A DNA stretch of 54,547 bases, from the NCBI RefSeq assembly GCF_019334315.1, contig NZ_JAHWGL010000023.1:1-54547 (forward strand), read 5' to 3'. Numbering within the stretch: the first letter of the stretch is position 1; each line of letters begins with the position of its first letter. Made by a program: the position numbers and the translations under genes. Source of the DNA: Hymenobacter profundi. Its GTDB lineage: Bacteria > Bacteroidota > Bacteroidia > Cytophagales > Hymenobacteraceae. Shown one piece after another: positions 24,679-33,369 of the stretch. The notes beneath the pieces are model-generated. The model saw only the letters and a program-made list of their open reading frames with translations, ran no database searches and was not told the origin of the DNA.

Positions 24679-26094
24679 CTATTTCACCACTGCCAATCCT
24701 TTCTTCTCGCCAAGCTCCAGCAGCAGCGGAAAAGCTTCGTCATACTCGTTGCGTACGCGGCCGTCGAGGATGGCTTCCAGCACGGCTTCCTTCAGCTCGC
24801 CTACCTCGCGGCTTGGCTTCAGGCCGAAGGTTTCCATGATAATTTCGCCGGTGATGACGGGCTTGAAGTTACGCAAGTGGTCTTTCTCTTCTACCTCCTT
24901 CAGCTTTTCTTCTACTACATCGAAGTTGCGCAGGTAGCGCGCCACGCGCTGGTGGTCCTTACTAGTGATATCGGCGCGGCAGAGCTGCATGAGGCGGTCG
25001 ATGTCGTCGCCGGCTTCGAACAGCAGGCGGCGCACGGCCGAGTCGGTCACGATTTCCTTTACCAGCGCAATGGGCCGCAGGTGCAGACGTACCAGTTTCT
25101 GCACCATGCGCATTTCTTCGCCTAGGGCCAGTTTCAGATCAGCAAAAATCTGCGGTACCCAACGGGCGCCTTTGTCCTCGTGGCCGTGGAAAGTCCAGCC
25201 TACGCGCTTATCGTAGCGCTTGGTAGCAGGTTTGGCGATGTCGTGCAGAATGGCGGCCCAGCGTAGCCACAGGTCGGCGCCGGTGGCCACCACATTGTCG
25301 AGCACCTGTAGGGTGTGGTAGAAGTTATCCTTGTGCGCATGTTGCCCTACCCTTTCCACGCCCTGCAATTGGGCCATCTTCGGAAAAATCAATTGCAGCA
25401 ACCCACACTGAAACAATAGCTTAAAGCCATAGCTAGGCTTCTCGGCCAGGATAATCTTGTTCAGCTCGGTGGTGATGCGCTCCTGCGACACAATCTTGAT
25501 GCGGTCCTTGTTGCGCGCAATGGCATCGTAGGTATCCGGCTCAATATCGAAATCGAGCTGGGTAGCAAACCGAATGGCGCGCAACATGCGCAGCGGGTCA
25601 TCGGAGAACGTAATATCAGGGTCGAGGGGGGTACGGATGGTCTTGCGCTGGATGTCGCCCATACCATCGTAGCGGTCCACCAGCGCGCCAAAATCCGCCG
25701 GATTCAAACTGATGCCCAACGCGTTAATGGTGAAATCACGACGGGCCAGGTCTTCTTCCAGCGTGCCAGCTTCTACCTCCGGTTTGCGGCTCTCGGCACG
25801 GTAGCTTTCCTTGCGGGCGCCCACAAACTCCACCTCAATCTCGGGGGTAGGCAGCATGGCCGTACCGAAGTTCTTAAACACCGTGACGCGGGGCCGCCCG
25901 GGCAGCTTTCGGCCCACGGCCTGCGCCAGCCGGATGCCATCGCCCACGCACACCACGTCTACATCTTTGCTGGGCCGGGCCAACACCAAATCGCGCACGT
26001 AGCCCCCAATCACGTAGGCGGGGTAGTCCAACTCACCGGCGGCTTCGGCAATGGTATGAAACAGGGGAAGGTCGGGGAGCTGCGGCTTGTTCAT
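24679..26094 (-). CDS. cca: CCA-adding enzyme / tRNA nucleotidyltransferase with HD domain
   Basis: Adds or repairs the 3'-CCA end of tRNAs, 471 aa. The nucleotidyltransferase head has VIGGYVRDLVLARPSKDVDV with catalytic D44 and D46, then the RRDFTIN motif at 118-124 and SDDPLRMLRAIRFA at 164-177. The C-terminal half is an HD phosphohydrolase-like domain (LHDIAKP, H284 and D285). Poly(A) polymerase activity cannot be excluded by sequence in this class II family. A TACCTTTG element ends 4 bp before the ATG, so the mRNA may start at or next to the start codon. It follows the small lipoprotein gene but behind a terminator. Confidence 0.93.
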   Translation of the reverse strand: MNKPQLPDLPLFHTIAEAAGELDYPAYVIGGYVRDLVLARPSKDVDVVCVGDGIRLAQAVGRKLPGRPRVTVFKNFGTAMLPTPEIEVEFVGARKESYRAESRKPEVEAGTLEEDLARRDFTINALGISLNPADFGALVDRYDGMGDIQRKTIRTPLDPDITFSDDPLRMLRAIRFATQLDFDIEPDTYDAIARNKDRIKIVSQERITTELNKIILAEKPSYGFKLLFQCGLLQLIFPKMAQLQGVERVGQHAHKDNFYHTLQVLDNVVATGADLWLRWAAILHDIAKPATKRYDKRVGWTFHGHEDKGARWVPQIFADLKLALGEEMRMVQKLVRLHLRPIALVKEIVTDSAVRRLLFEAGDDIDRLMQLCRADITSKDHQRVARYLRNFDVVEEKLKEVEEKDHLRNFKPVITGEIIMETFGLKPSREVGELKEAVLEAILDGRVRNEYDEAFPLLLELGEKKGLAVVK

Positions 26095-26098
26095 GCCG

Positions 26099-26106
26099 CA
26101 AAGGTA
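26099..26106 (-). promoter_or_regulatory. Promoter -7 element of cca
   Basis: TACCTTTG on the minus strand, a perfect TAnnTTTG, ends 4 bp before the ATG at 26094. No convincing TTG lies 19-20 bp upstream. Transcription from it would be leaderless or nearly so. Confidence 0.5.
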
Positions 26107-26160
26107 GCAACGCCCCTAGAATGACGCATTTGCCGACACGCCAAACCAATGTGCTATCAC

Positions 26161-26196
26161 AAAAAAAGCGCCCTCGGGATTTCCGAAGGCGCTTTT
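26161..26196 (-). terminator. Terminator after small lipoprotein gene
   Basis: On the minus strand AAAAGCGCCTTCGG pairs with CCGAGGGCGCTTTT and is followed by TTTG. It lies 25 bp after the lipoprotein stop codon. Confidence 0.85.
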
Positions 26197-26220
26197 CGTA
26201 GGCAGTAGCCTACCAGGCAA

Positions 26221-26490
26221 TTACTGCTTGGCAGGAGTCTCTTCTACCATCTTATCAGCCGGTACATCGCGCACTACAGCTGTATCGCCATTCTCGGGAG
26301 CCATTTCAGCGGCAGCCTTGTCGGTGCTATTTTCGATGGCATCGCCAGCGTTTTCAGTTGCATTAGCAGCATCGGTAGCAGCGCTTTCGGCGGTAGCCTC
26401 AGCGTTTTCCTGCGTTTTCTCCGAGCAAGAGGCCAGAGCGAAAGGAGCGAAAGCAGCCAGAACGAGCAGTGATTTGAAGGAGAATTTCAT
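26221..26490 (-). CDS. Small Ala/Glu-rich lipoprotein
   Basis: Protein of 89 aa with no recognised function. The signal peptide MKFSFKSLLVLAAFAPFALA leads to the lipobox LASC with Cys22. The mature 68 residues are low-complexity and acidic (ENAEATAESAATDAANATEN), with heptad-like Ala/Glu/Asn spacing suggesting an extended helix. Similar tiny lipoproteins are common in Cytophagales. I use the ATG at 26490; a TTG two codons upstream is in frame. It has its own promoter element and terminator, so it is probably a single-gene unit. Confidence 0.8.
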   Translation of the reverse strand: MKFSFKSLLVLAAFAPFALASCSEKTQENAEATAESAATDAANATENAGDAIENSTDKAAAEMAPENGDTAVVRDVPADKMVEETPAKQ

Positions 26491-26543
26491 GGTCAAAAGT
26501 GAAAAGGTGAAGGAGTTGTTTAGACTTCATACCGCTACCCTGT

Positions 26544-26551
26544 CAAATGTA
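26544..26551 (-). promoter_or_regulatory. Promoter -7 element of small lipoprotein gene
   Basis: TACATTTG on the minus strand matches TAnnTTTG, 53 bp before the ATG at 26490. A poly-A/T run lies about 20 bp upstream in place of a clear TTG. Confidence 0.45.
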
Positions 26552-26585
26552 ACCCGCTGTCGTGCTTACTTTTTTTATGCTCCGG

Positions 26586-27158
26586 TTAGCTACGTATCGT
26601 TTCCAACGTGCCATCCTCCTTTACTCGTACCACTCGCGAAGGAGCTACCCGCGTGTCGTCGTCCTGTCGCCAACTCACTACGTAGTCAACGGCACGGTCA
26701 ATTTGCTTGTCTACTTCGCTGTAGATGGCCGGCGCCGGCTCCCCACTGCGGTTGGCCGAGGTCGACACCAGCCCGTGCCCCAGCCGGCGCACCAGCTTGT
26801 GGCAGAACTCATCGCGCGGAATGCGCAGGCCCACCGTGCCATCTGGCCCTACCAGCTGCGGCGCCACATATCGGCTGGCAGCTACTATATAGGTAGTGGG
26901 TCGCTCTTGGGCCGTCAGCAGCTCGGCCATATTATCGGGCACTACGGCGGCGTAGCGGGCAAACATGGCCTCATCGGCTACCAGTACAATGCTGGGTTTG
27001 CCCTCGGGCCTACCCTTCAGCTTGTAGAGCCGCTCCACGGCCTTTGTCGATTCGGCATCGCAGCCCAGGCCCCACACTGTATCGGTAGGGTAGAGAATGA
27101 CTTGTTGCAGCAGCAGCGCGTCTACGGCCGCTTCCACTTCTTGTTGGAATAGATTCAT
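26586..27158 (-). CDS. tsaC: L-threonylcarbamoyladenylate synthase (Sua5/YrdC/TsaC)
   Basis: Makes threonylcarbamoyl-AMP from threonine, bicarbonate and ATP for t6A37 tRNA modification, 190 aa. The domain shows ILYPTDTVWGLGCDA, then the basic substrate pocket KLKGRPEGKPSIVLV, VGLRIPRDEF and the STSANRSGEPAP nucleotide motif. The length is that of the YrdC domain alone, without the C-terminal Sua5 domain. I use the ATG at 27158; the frame continues to 27314 only by running through the central repeat. It is the last gene before the fold and ends 34 bp upstream of the lipoprotein promoter element. Confidence 0.95.
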   Translation of the reverse strand: MNLFQQEVEAAVDALLLQQVILYPTDTVWGLGCDAESTKAVERLYKLKGRPEGKPSIVLVADEAMFARYAAVVPDNMAELLTAQERPTTYIVAASRYVAPQLVGPDGTVGLRIPRDEFCHKLVRRLGHGLVSTSANRSGEPAPAIYSEVDKQIDRAVDYVVSWRQDDDTRVAPSRVVRVKEDGTLETIRS

Positions 27159-27208
27159 GGGAATAGTAAAGTGGTGAGGTTGTGAAATTGTGAGTGGTGA
27201 AACCGGAA

Positions 27209-27339
27209 CTGTCATCCTGAGCATGTGGCGCATCAAGCAGCGACGAAAGACTTTCTGCCAGTTGAACGAGTCGTTGTTACACTTGTCGTGCTGGCGTGTG
27301 AAGGTCCTCTGCAAGCGGACGCCAGATAGAGGATGACAG
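27209..27339. repeat. Central family-A hairpin element (fold point)
   Basis: A 131-bp element with CTGTCATCCT at its left end and AGGATGACAG at its right end. Its interior, including GCGCATCAAGC, CGACGAAAG, TTCTGCCAGT and GAACGAGTCGTTGTTA, aligns with the element at 24535-24654 read in reverse. It is an ordinary diverged member of the dispersed family A. The 111 bp at 27219-27329 are the only bases of the window that occur once. The whole-window palindrome begins exactly at the 10-bp ends of this element. Confidence 0.85.
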
Positions 27340-27389
27340 TTCCGGTTTCACCACTCACAATTTCACAACCTCACCACTTTACTATTCCC

Positions 27390-27962
27390 ATGAATCTATT
27401 CCAACAAGAAGTGGAAGCGGCCGTAGACGCGCTGCTGCTGCAACAAGTCATTCTCTACCCTACCGATACAGTGTGGGGCCTGGGCTGCGATGCCGAATCG
27501 ACAAAGGCCGTGGAGCGGCTCTACAAGCTGAAGGGTAGGCCCGAGGGCAAACCCAGCATTGTACTGGTAGCCGATGAGGCCATGTTTGCCCGCTACGCCG
27601 CCGTAGTGCCCGATAATATGGCCGAGCTGCTGACGGCCCAAGAGCGACCCACTACCTATATAGTAGCTGCCAGCCGATATGTGGCGCCGCAGCTGGTAGG
27701 GCCAGATGGCACGGTGGGCCTGCGCATTCCGCGCGATGAGTTCTGCCACAAGCTGGTGCGCCGGCTGGGGCACGGGCTGGTGTCGACCTCGGCCAACCGC
27801 AGTGGGGAGCCGGCGCCGGCCATCTACAGCGAAGTAGACAAGCAAATTGACCGTGCCGTTGACTACGTAGTGAGTTGGCGACAGGACGACGACACGCGGG
27901 TAGCTCCTTCGCGAGTGGTACGAGTAAAGGAGGATGGCACGTTGGAAACGATACGTAGCTAA
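27390..27962 (+). CDS. tsaC: L-threonylcarbamoyladenylate synthase, right-arm copy
   Basis: Identical to the protein of 26586-27158, here facing away from the centre. The two copies are divergent, with ATGs 231 bp apart and only the central element between them. The frame can be extended to 27333 but the added residues derive from GTGA-rich flanking DNA. A second identical tsaC would be unusual for a bacterial chromosome and supports the view that one arm is not real. Confidence 0.93.
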   Translation: MNLFQQEVEAAVDALLLQQVILYPTDTVWGLGCDAESTKAVERLYKLKGRPEGKPSIVLVADEAMFARYAAVVPDNMAELLTAQERPTTYIVAASRYVAPQLVGPDGTVGLRIPRDEFCHKLVRRLGHGLVSTSANRSGEPAPAIYSEVDKQIDRAVDYVVSWRQDDDTRVAPSRVVRVKEDGTLETIRS

Positions 27963-27996
27963 CCGGAGCATAAAAAAAGTAAGCACGACAGCGGGT

Positions 27997-28004
27997 TACA
28001 TTTG
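27997..28004 (+). promoter_or_regulatory. Promoter -7 element of lipoprotein gene, right-arm copy
   Basis: TACATTTG, mirror of 26544-26551, 53 bp before the ATG at 28058. Confidence 0.45.
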
Positions 28005-28057
28005 ACAGGGTAGCGGTATGAAGTCTAAACAACTCCTTCACCTTTTCACTTTTGACC

Positions 28058-28327
28058 ATGAAATTCTCCTTCAAATCACTGCTCGTTCTGGCTGCTTTCG
28101 CTCCTTTCGCTCTGGCCTCTTGCTCGGAGAAAACGCAGGAAAACGCTGAGGCTACCGCCGAAAGCGCTGCTACCGATGCTGCTAATGCAACTGAAAACGC
28201 TGGCGATGCCATCGAAAATAGCACCGACAAGGCTGCCGCTGAAATGGCTCCCGAGAATGGCGATACAGCTGTAGTGCGCGATGTACCGGCTGATAAGATG
28301 GTAGAAGAGACTCCTGCCAAGCAGTAA
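28058..28327 (+). CDS. Small Ala/Glu-rich lipoprotein, right-arm copy
   Basis: Identical 89-aa product to 26221-26490. The lipobox is LASC, and the mature chain ends VPADKMVEETPAKQ. Only the first 22 residues give a functional clue (export and lipidation); the rest is low-complexity. Confidence 0.8.
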   Translation: MKFSFKSLLVLAAFAPFALASCSEKTQENAEATAESAATDAANATENAGDAIENSTDKAAAEMAPENGDTAVVRDVPADKMVEETPAKQ

Positions 28328-28351
28328 TTGCCTGGTAGGCTACTGCCTACG

Positions 28352-28387
28352 AAAAGCGCCTTCGGAAATCCCGAGGGCGCTTTTTTT
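28352..28387 (+). terminator. Terminator after lipoprotein gene, right-arm copy
   Basis: Mirror of 26161-26196: a GC-rich stem with AAAA on the 5' side and a run of seven T on the 3' side. Confidence 0.85.
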
Positions 28388-28441
28388 GTGATAGCACATT
28401 GGTTTGGCGTGTCGGCAAATGCGTCATTCTAGGGGCGTTGC

Positions 28442-28449
28442 TACCTTTG
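28442..28449 (+). promoter_or_regulatory. Promoter -7 element of cca, right-arm copy
   Basis: TACCTTTG, mirror of 26099-26106, followed by CGGC and the ATG at 28454. Confidence 0.5.
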
Positions 28450-28453
28450 CGGC

Positions 28454-29869
28454 ATGAACAAGCCGCAGCTCCCCGACCTTCCCCTGTTTCATACCATTGC
28501 CGAAGCCGCCGGTGAGTTGGACTACCCCGCCTACGTGATTGGGGGCTACGTGCGCGATTTGGTGTTGGCCCGGCCCAGCAAAGATGTAGACGTGGTGTGC
28601 GTGGGCGATGGCATCCGGCTGGCGCAGGCCGTGGGCCGAAAGCTGCCCGGGCGGCCCCGCGTCACGGTGTTTAAGAACTTCGGTACGGCCATGCTGCCTA
28701 CCCCCGAGATTGAGGTGGAGTTTGTGGGCGCCCGCAAGGAAAGCTACCGTGCCGAGAGCCGCAAACCGGAGGTAGAAGCTGGCACGCTGGAAGAAGACCT
28801 GGCCCGTCGTGATTTCACCATTAACGCGTTGGGCATCAGTTTGAATCCGGCGGATTTTGGCGCGCTGGTGGACCGCTACGATGGTATGGGCGACATCCAG
28901 CGCAAGACCATCCGTACCCCCCTCGACCCTGATATTACGTTCTCCGATGACCCGCTGCGCATGTTGCGCGCCATTCGGTTTGCTACCCAGCTCGATTTCG
29001 ATATTGAGCCGGATACCTACGATGCCATTGCGCGCAACAAGGACCGCATCAAGATTGTGTCGCAGGAGCGCATCACCACCGAGCTGAACAAGATTATCCT
29101 GGCCGAGAAGCCTAGCTATGGCTTTAAGCTATTGTTTCAGTGTGGGTTGCTGCAATTGATTTTTCCGAAGATGGCCCAATTGCAGGGCGTGGAAAGGGTA
29201 GGGCAACATGCGCACAAGGATAACTTCTACCACACCCTACAGGTGCTCGACAATGTGGTGGCCACCGGCGCCGACCTGTGGCTACGCTGGGCCGCCATTC
29301 TGCACGACATCGCCAAACCTGCTACCAAGCGCTACGATAAGCGCGTAGGCTGGACTTTCCACGGCCACGAGGACAAAGGCGCCCGTTGGGTACCGCAGAT
29401 TTTTGCTGATCTGAAACTGGCCCTAGGCGAAGAAATGCGCATGGTGCAGAAACTGGTACGTCTGCACCTGCGGCCCATTGCGCTGGTAAAGGAAATCGTG
29501 ACCGACTCGGCCGTGCGCCGCCTGCTGTTCGAAGCCGGCGACGACATCGACCGCCTCATGCAGCTCTGCCGCGCCGATATCACTAGTAAGGACCACCAGC
29601 GCGTGGCGCGCTACCTGCGCAACTTCGATGTAGTAGAAGAAAAGCTGAAGGAGGTAGAAGAGAAAGACCACTTGCGTAACTTCAAGCCCGTCATCACCGG
29701 CGAAATTATCATGGAAACCTTCGGCCTGAAGCCAAGCCGCGAGGTAGGCGAGCTGAAGGAAGCCGTGCTGGAAGCCATCCTCGACGGCCGCGTACGCAAC
29801 GAGTATGACGAAGCTTTTCCGCTGCTGCTGGAGCTTGGCGAGAAGAAAGGATTGGCAGTGGTGAAATAG
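28454..29869 (+). CDS. cca: CCA-adding enzyme, right-arm copy
   Basis: Identical 471-aa protein to 24679-26094. Residues beyond the catalytic head include ERITTELNKIILAEKPSYGF (tRNA-binding neck) and QHAHKDNFYHTLQVLDNV leading into the HD domain. The C-terminus (KPSREVGELKEAVLEAILDG) is the usual family end, so the gene is full length. Confidence 0.92.
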   Translation: MNKPQLPDLPLFHTIAEAAGELDYPAYVIGGYVRDLVLARPSKDVDVVCVGDGIRLAQAVGRKLPGRPRVTVFKNFGTAMLPTPEIEVEFVGARKESYRAESRKPEVEAGTLEEDLARRDFTINALGISLNPADFGALVDRYDGMGDIQRKTIRTPLDPDITFSDDPLRMLRAIRFATQLDFDIEPDTYDAIARNKDRIKIVSQERITTELNKIILAEKPSYGFKLLFQCGLLQLIFPKMAQLQGVERVGQHAHKDNFYHTLQVLDNVVATGADLWLRWAAILHDIAKPATKRYDKRVGWTFHGHEDKGARWVPQIFADLKLALGEEMRMVQKLVRLHLRPIALVKEIVTDSAVRRLLFEAGDDIDRLMQLCRADITSKDHQRVARYLRNFDVVEEKLKEVEEKDHLRNFKPVITGEIIMETFGLKPSREVGELKEAVLEAILDGRVRNEYDEAFPLLLELGEKKGLAVVK

Positions 29870-29893
29870 GGGATGGTGAGTGAAAAATTACGT

Positions 29894-30013
29894 CTGTCAT
29901 CCTGAGCATTCCGCGCATCAAGCGGCGACGAAGGACCTTCTGCCAGTGGAACGAGTCGTTGTTATGACCGTCGTTCTACCGTGAGAAGGTCCTTCGCAAG
30001 CTCAGGATGACAG
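29894..30013. repeat. Family-A element, right-arm copy
   Basis: Mirror of 24535-24654, between convergent cca and the PspC/GIN gene. Read on the plus strand here it aligns directly with the central element at 27209-27339. Confidence 0.82.
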
Positions 30014-30050
30014 AAGTCTTGCTATTCATAACTTCACTATTTCACCATTC

Positions 30051-30107
30051 AAAAAAGAGAAAGCCCTTTGCCCTTCCGTTGCAGCGGGGTAGGGAAAGGA
30101 CTTTCTC
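30051..30107 (-). terminator. Terminator after PspC/GIN gene, right-arm copy
   Basis: Mirror of 24441-24497, acting on the minus strand. Confidence 0.65.
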
Positions 30108-30201
30108 GGGTCACGGGCTCACTCACCACAAACCAGCGACCCACTGACGGATTGTACTAGGGTAGATGGCGGTAGCCGCCAAAGCGTTGCCTGAGCGATA
30201 G

Positions 30202-32895
30202 TTATTCGCGGATAGGAACCAGGGAGGAGCCGCGGCTTACTTCCTTGGAGATGCGGCTGGGGTTGCCGGCATATTGCACCTCGCTGGCGCCGCTGAGGTC
30301 TACTTTCAGGCGTTCCTGCACGCGGGTTTTAGCGTTGCTGGCCCCCGATAGGTCAAAGTCGGCAGTGCGCGCGGTCATGCCTAGGGCGTCTATCTCACAG
30401 GCGCCGGAGCCATCCACGACCAGGTCGTTGGTTTGGCCGCGCAGGTGGGTTTGGCAAGCGCCGCTCAGGTCCAGCGACAGGCGCGTTGCATTCACGTCGA
30501 GGGTGGCGGCGCAGGCACCGTTTTGCTCCACGTTCAGATTGCGTGCGTCGCGGAAACCGGCTACATCGGCCTGGCAAGCACCGTTCAGCTCCAGTTTATC
30601 TAGGGTAGGCATTGTCACGCGTACCAGCACGGGGTTGCGGTTGCCCTTCCAATTCGACCAGAACCCGCGCTGTTGGTGCCGAATCAAGAGTTCGTCGCCG
30701 CTGGTTGACACCTGCAAATCGCGCAGGTCGCGGTCTTCGCCGGCTGCTTCTATCTTAAACTCGCTACCCTGGCGCACCAATACCCGGTAGGCGCCGTTGG
30801 CTTGAATGGTGTGGAAATCGGTGAAGGAATACGTGCGGCGGCCGTCGCCGTAGGAACTGAAATCGGTTGGAAAATCTGCCTTCGGGATGTCAATGTTCAC
30901 TTTCACATTGCCGTTTTCATCGGTATCAGTATTGATACGAACACCACCTTCGGATTCGTTGACGCGCACGTCTATGCCGTCATTCTCATCGGTGTCCTGC
31001 TCGTCATCATTGGTGAAATCAGAATCAGCACACTCAAGGCAGTGCAGTTGGGTGCCAATGAGTTCGTAGGTGTGTGTGTCCGCGTTTTCAGGCTTTTCGT
31101 TGTTCACGAAGTTTTCGCTGTCCAGACGGTTCGCAAACTCTTTGCTCAGGCGGTAGCGCTTGTTTTGGGGTAGGCGCAGCGTCACGTCCAGGTCCTGGTC
31201 GCGGAAGCGGGCATCGGGTTGAAACGTGAAGAAATCATCGAGTACCAGCGTGGCGTTGTCGGTGGCGCGAGCGGTGTAGCGGATAGAGGTGCTGGCCGTA
31301 CGAATGGCTTCCTGCTCCGTAGCGCCGCGCGCCGAGAGGTACTTCACCAGTTCCACCACTTGCCCGCTGTCGGCTTCTGTCAGGTTCAGATCCACCCATT
31401 TATGGCCGTCGTTGTGCGTGGTATGGTTATCCAGCAAAATGGTAGAGGCCGTGAGGGTAGGGAAACGCTCGGTCTGCGTCACCTCGCCTTCCATCTGGAA
31501 GTCGCGGCTAATGCGCACACCGGCTGCGCTGGCCCCTACCACGCTCAGTAACCACAGCCCTAGTAGGGAAAGGCCTGCAATGCGGCTCAGAACAGGCCGG
31601 CGCAAAATCAGCCCCAAGCCCAGCAGGAACATGGCCAACACCGGAATGGCCCCGGCGGCATAGAAAGCCAGCAACGCCCACGAAGGCACGCTATTGGTGA
31701 ACAGGTAGGGAGGAAATGGACCGGTATGGATGAAGCCTTGCGACTCGGGCAACACGCCCAGACCCACGCCCAGTGCAATGGTGAAGGCCAGCAAAAAGCC
31801 AAACCCAGTTATTACTAGCAGTGCCCCAGCTACTACCCGAATTAAGGTGCCCACAAAGCCCACAGCAGGACGCAGATTGCGGCCGGCGCCTTCAATGAAC
31901 GTACCGATAGGACGGCTACCGGGCGTAACTGCACCTTCTTCCGAAGCACGCAGGTTGCTGTCTAAGGCAGAGAGCGTCACGGCATCGCCACGCATCCGAA
32001 GACGGTCGGAGGCCGTTTTGGCCTCCGGTACCAGAATCCACAGAATGATGTAGAGGATGAACGTGAATCCTCCCACGAAAAGGCCTGCCAGCAACAACAC
32101 CCGAATCAAGACAACATCGGTACGGAAGTAGGCCGCCAAACCAGCCGACACGCCGCCGATTTTACCGCTGTCAACGTCGCGGTAGAGCTTGCGGAAGTTG
32201 GGGTCTTCATCGCTCAGCACATTATCGTAGCGCTTGGGCAGTGCAATCCAGAGCACTATGTAGGCAATTACAGAGAAAGCCGATAGTTTTTCGCCCAACT
32301 CATCCAGCCAGCTGATATCGTCGAGAACAGGACCAGCGAGCAACACCCCTACAAACGCCAGCCGGAACCACAGCGGGTTGACGGTGAAGTAGCGGCCCAG
32401 GCCGGCGGCTACCCCAGCCACCTTGCGGTTGGCCATGTCGCGGGAGAGGCGGCGGGGTTCGTCGGTAGCGGCGGTGGTATTGCCAGGGTCAGCGGCATTT
32501 TTTGTGCTGCCGGTGTAGGCCCGGCCGCTGGCGCTGTTTGTGCTGCTGCCTGTAGTGCCGGTGTAGAAGCCTTCGGCGGTGCCGCTGGCCACGGCCGAGG
32601 CCAGAATTTCTTCGTCTTCCTCGGCCTCATCGGCGGCCTGAAAATCGCGTACGCGGCCCATCTTCGCTACCATCTGCTCCACGTCTTCCAGCGAAATAAT
32701 CTGCTTGCTGGGCGAAAGCCGCGATACAAACAGCTCGGCAATGCGGCTCTCAATGTCGGCCACGATTTCCTCGTGTCCGCGGTAGCCAGAGAAGTGGGCT
32801 TTCACCTCGGCCAGGTAGCGGCCAAGGACTTCGTATCCATCTTCCTCGATGTGGAAGATGATGCCCTGAAGGTTGATGCTGATGTTCTTTTTCAT
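30202..32895 (-). CDS. PspC/GIN membrane protein, right-arm copy
   Basis: Identical 897-aa protein to 21653-24346. Between the membrane part and the GIN domain lies an acidic stretch (DSDFTNDDEQDTDENDGIDV, about 630-650) and a second D/N-rich segment, possibly calcium-binding or simply a flexible spacer. The protein ends RGSSLVPIRE. Confidence 0.9.
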   Translation of the reverse strand: MKKNISINLQGIIFHIEEDGYEVLGRYLAEVKAHFSGYRGHEEIVADIESRIAELFVSRLSPSKQIISLEDVEQMVAKMGRVRDFQAADEAEEDEEILASAVASGTAEGFYTGTTGSSTNSASGRAYTGSTKNAADPGNTTAATDEPRRLSRDMANRKVAGVAAGLGRYFTVNPLWFRLAFVGVLLAGPVLDDISWLDELGEKLSAFSVIAYIVLWIALPKRYDNVLSDEDPNFRKLYRDVDSGKIGGVSAGLAAYFRTDVVLIRVLLLAGLFVGGFTFILYIILWILVPEAKTASDRLRMRGDAVTLSALDSNLRASEEGAVTPGSRPIGTFIEGAGRNLRPAVGFVGTLIRVVAGALLVITGFGFLLAFTIALGVGLGVLPESQGFIHTGPFPPYLFTNSVPSWALLAFYAAGAIPVLAMFLLGLGLILRRPVLSRIAGLSLLGLWLLSVVGASAAGVRISRDFQMEGEVTQTERFPTLTASTILLDNHTTHNDGHKWVDLNLTEADSGQVVELVKYLSARGATEQEAIRTASTSIRYTARATDNATLVLDDFFTFQPDARFRDQDLDVTLRLPQNKRYRLSKEFANRLDSENFVNNEKPENADTHTYELIGTQLHCLECADSDFTNDDEQDTDENDGIDVRVNESEGGVRINTDTDENGNVKVNIDIPKADFPTDFSSYGDGRRTYSFTDFHTIQANGAYRVLVRQGSEFKIEAAGEDRDLRDLQVSTSGDELLIRHQQRGFWSNWKGNRNPVLVRVTMPTLDKLELNGACQADVAGFRDARNLNVEQNGACAATLDVNATRLSLDLSGACQTHLRGQTNDLVVDGSGACEIDALGMTARTADFDLSGASNAKTRVQERLKVDLSGASEVQYAGNPSRISKEVSRGSSLVPIRE

Positions 32896-32946
32896 CTCAG
32901 TGCTGCAACTAGTTCAAGTGAAAGGGAGTGGGGAGAGGGAGGCGGG

Positions 32947-33300
32947 CTAGGCCGCGTCGGAGGAGGGGGTAGGCGAGTGAGAGCGGATAATCCGAATGGA
33001 CTCCTCTACTTCCTCCCAGGTCAGGCGTAGCTGGTGCAGAAACTCCTGCCCGGCCAGCGTGAGCGTGTAGTACTTGCGGGGCGGCCCGCTCGTCGATTCC
33101 TTCCAGGTATAATCCAGAAGGGCGGCATTCTTGAGGCGGGTGAGCAGCGGGTAGAGGGTGCCCTCCACCACAATCATGCGGGCTTGCGTGAGCTCCTCCA
33201 ACATGTCGGAGGCATACACCTCGCCGCGGGCAATGATTTCCAGGATGCAGAATTCCAGAATGCCCTTCCGCATCTGCACTTGGGTGTTCTCTACTTTCAT
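32947..33300 (-). CDS. PadR-family regulator, right-arm copy
   Basis: Identical 117-aa protein to 21248-21601, directly upstream of its PspC/GIN target on the minus strand. It belongs to the short PadR subfamily without a large C-terminal domain. Confidence 0.92.
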   Translation of the reverse strand: MKVENTQVQMRKGILEFCILEIIARGEVYASDMLEELTQARMIVVEGTLYPLLTRLKNAALLDYTWKESTSGPPRKYYTLTLAGQEFLHQLRLTWEEVEESIRIIRSHSPTPSSDAA

Positions 33301-33332
33301 GGGCTGAGGACAGATATCGGTGAAGAATGAGA

Positions 33333-33369
33333 CAAAGGTAACAGAAGGTACTATGTAACACAAGGTACT
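33333..33369 (-). promoter_or_regulatory. PadR promoter and tandem repeat, right-arm copy
   Basis: Mirror of 21179-21215. On the minus strand TTG-N20-TACCTTTG is built from two 17-bp units. Confidence 0.68.

Larger units (their letters stand above)
1..27218. repeat. Left arm of window-wide inverted repeat
   Basis: This 27,218-bp stretch is the exact reverse complement of 27330-54547 in every part I compared: both outer ends, both sides of the centre, all gene boundaries, all encoded proteins and the intergenic hairpins. The arithmetic closes exactly (2 x 27218 + 111 = 54547). Lack of any divergence, including in non-coding DNA, means the two arms are either one locus represented twice or an extremely recent duplication. 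Gene copies in the right arm should not be counted as independent genes until this is settled. Confidence 0.97.

Noticed and set aside
26586..27314. N-terminally extended TsaC crossing the central element
   Set aside because: The added residues come from the repeat and differ between arms, and the conserved domain starts at the ATG at 27158.
27219..27329. Hairpin telomere of a linear replicon
   Set aside because: Kept only as an alternative. The loop is a dispersed repeat with close relatives inside the arms, there is no protelomerase gene, and the genes are ordinary chromosomal ones.
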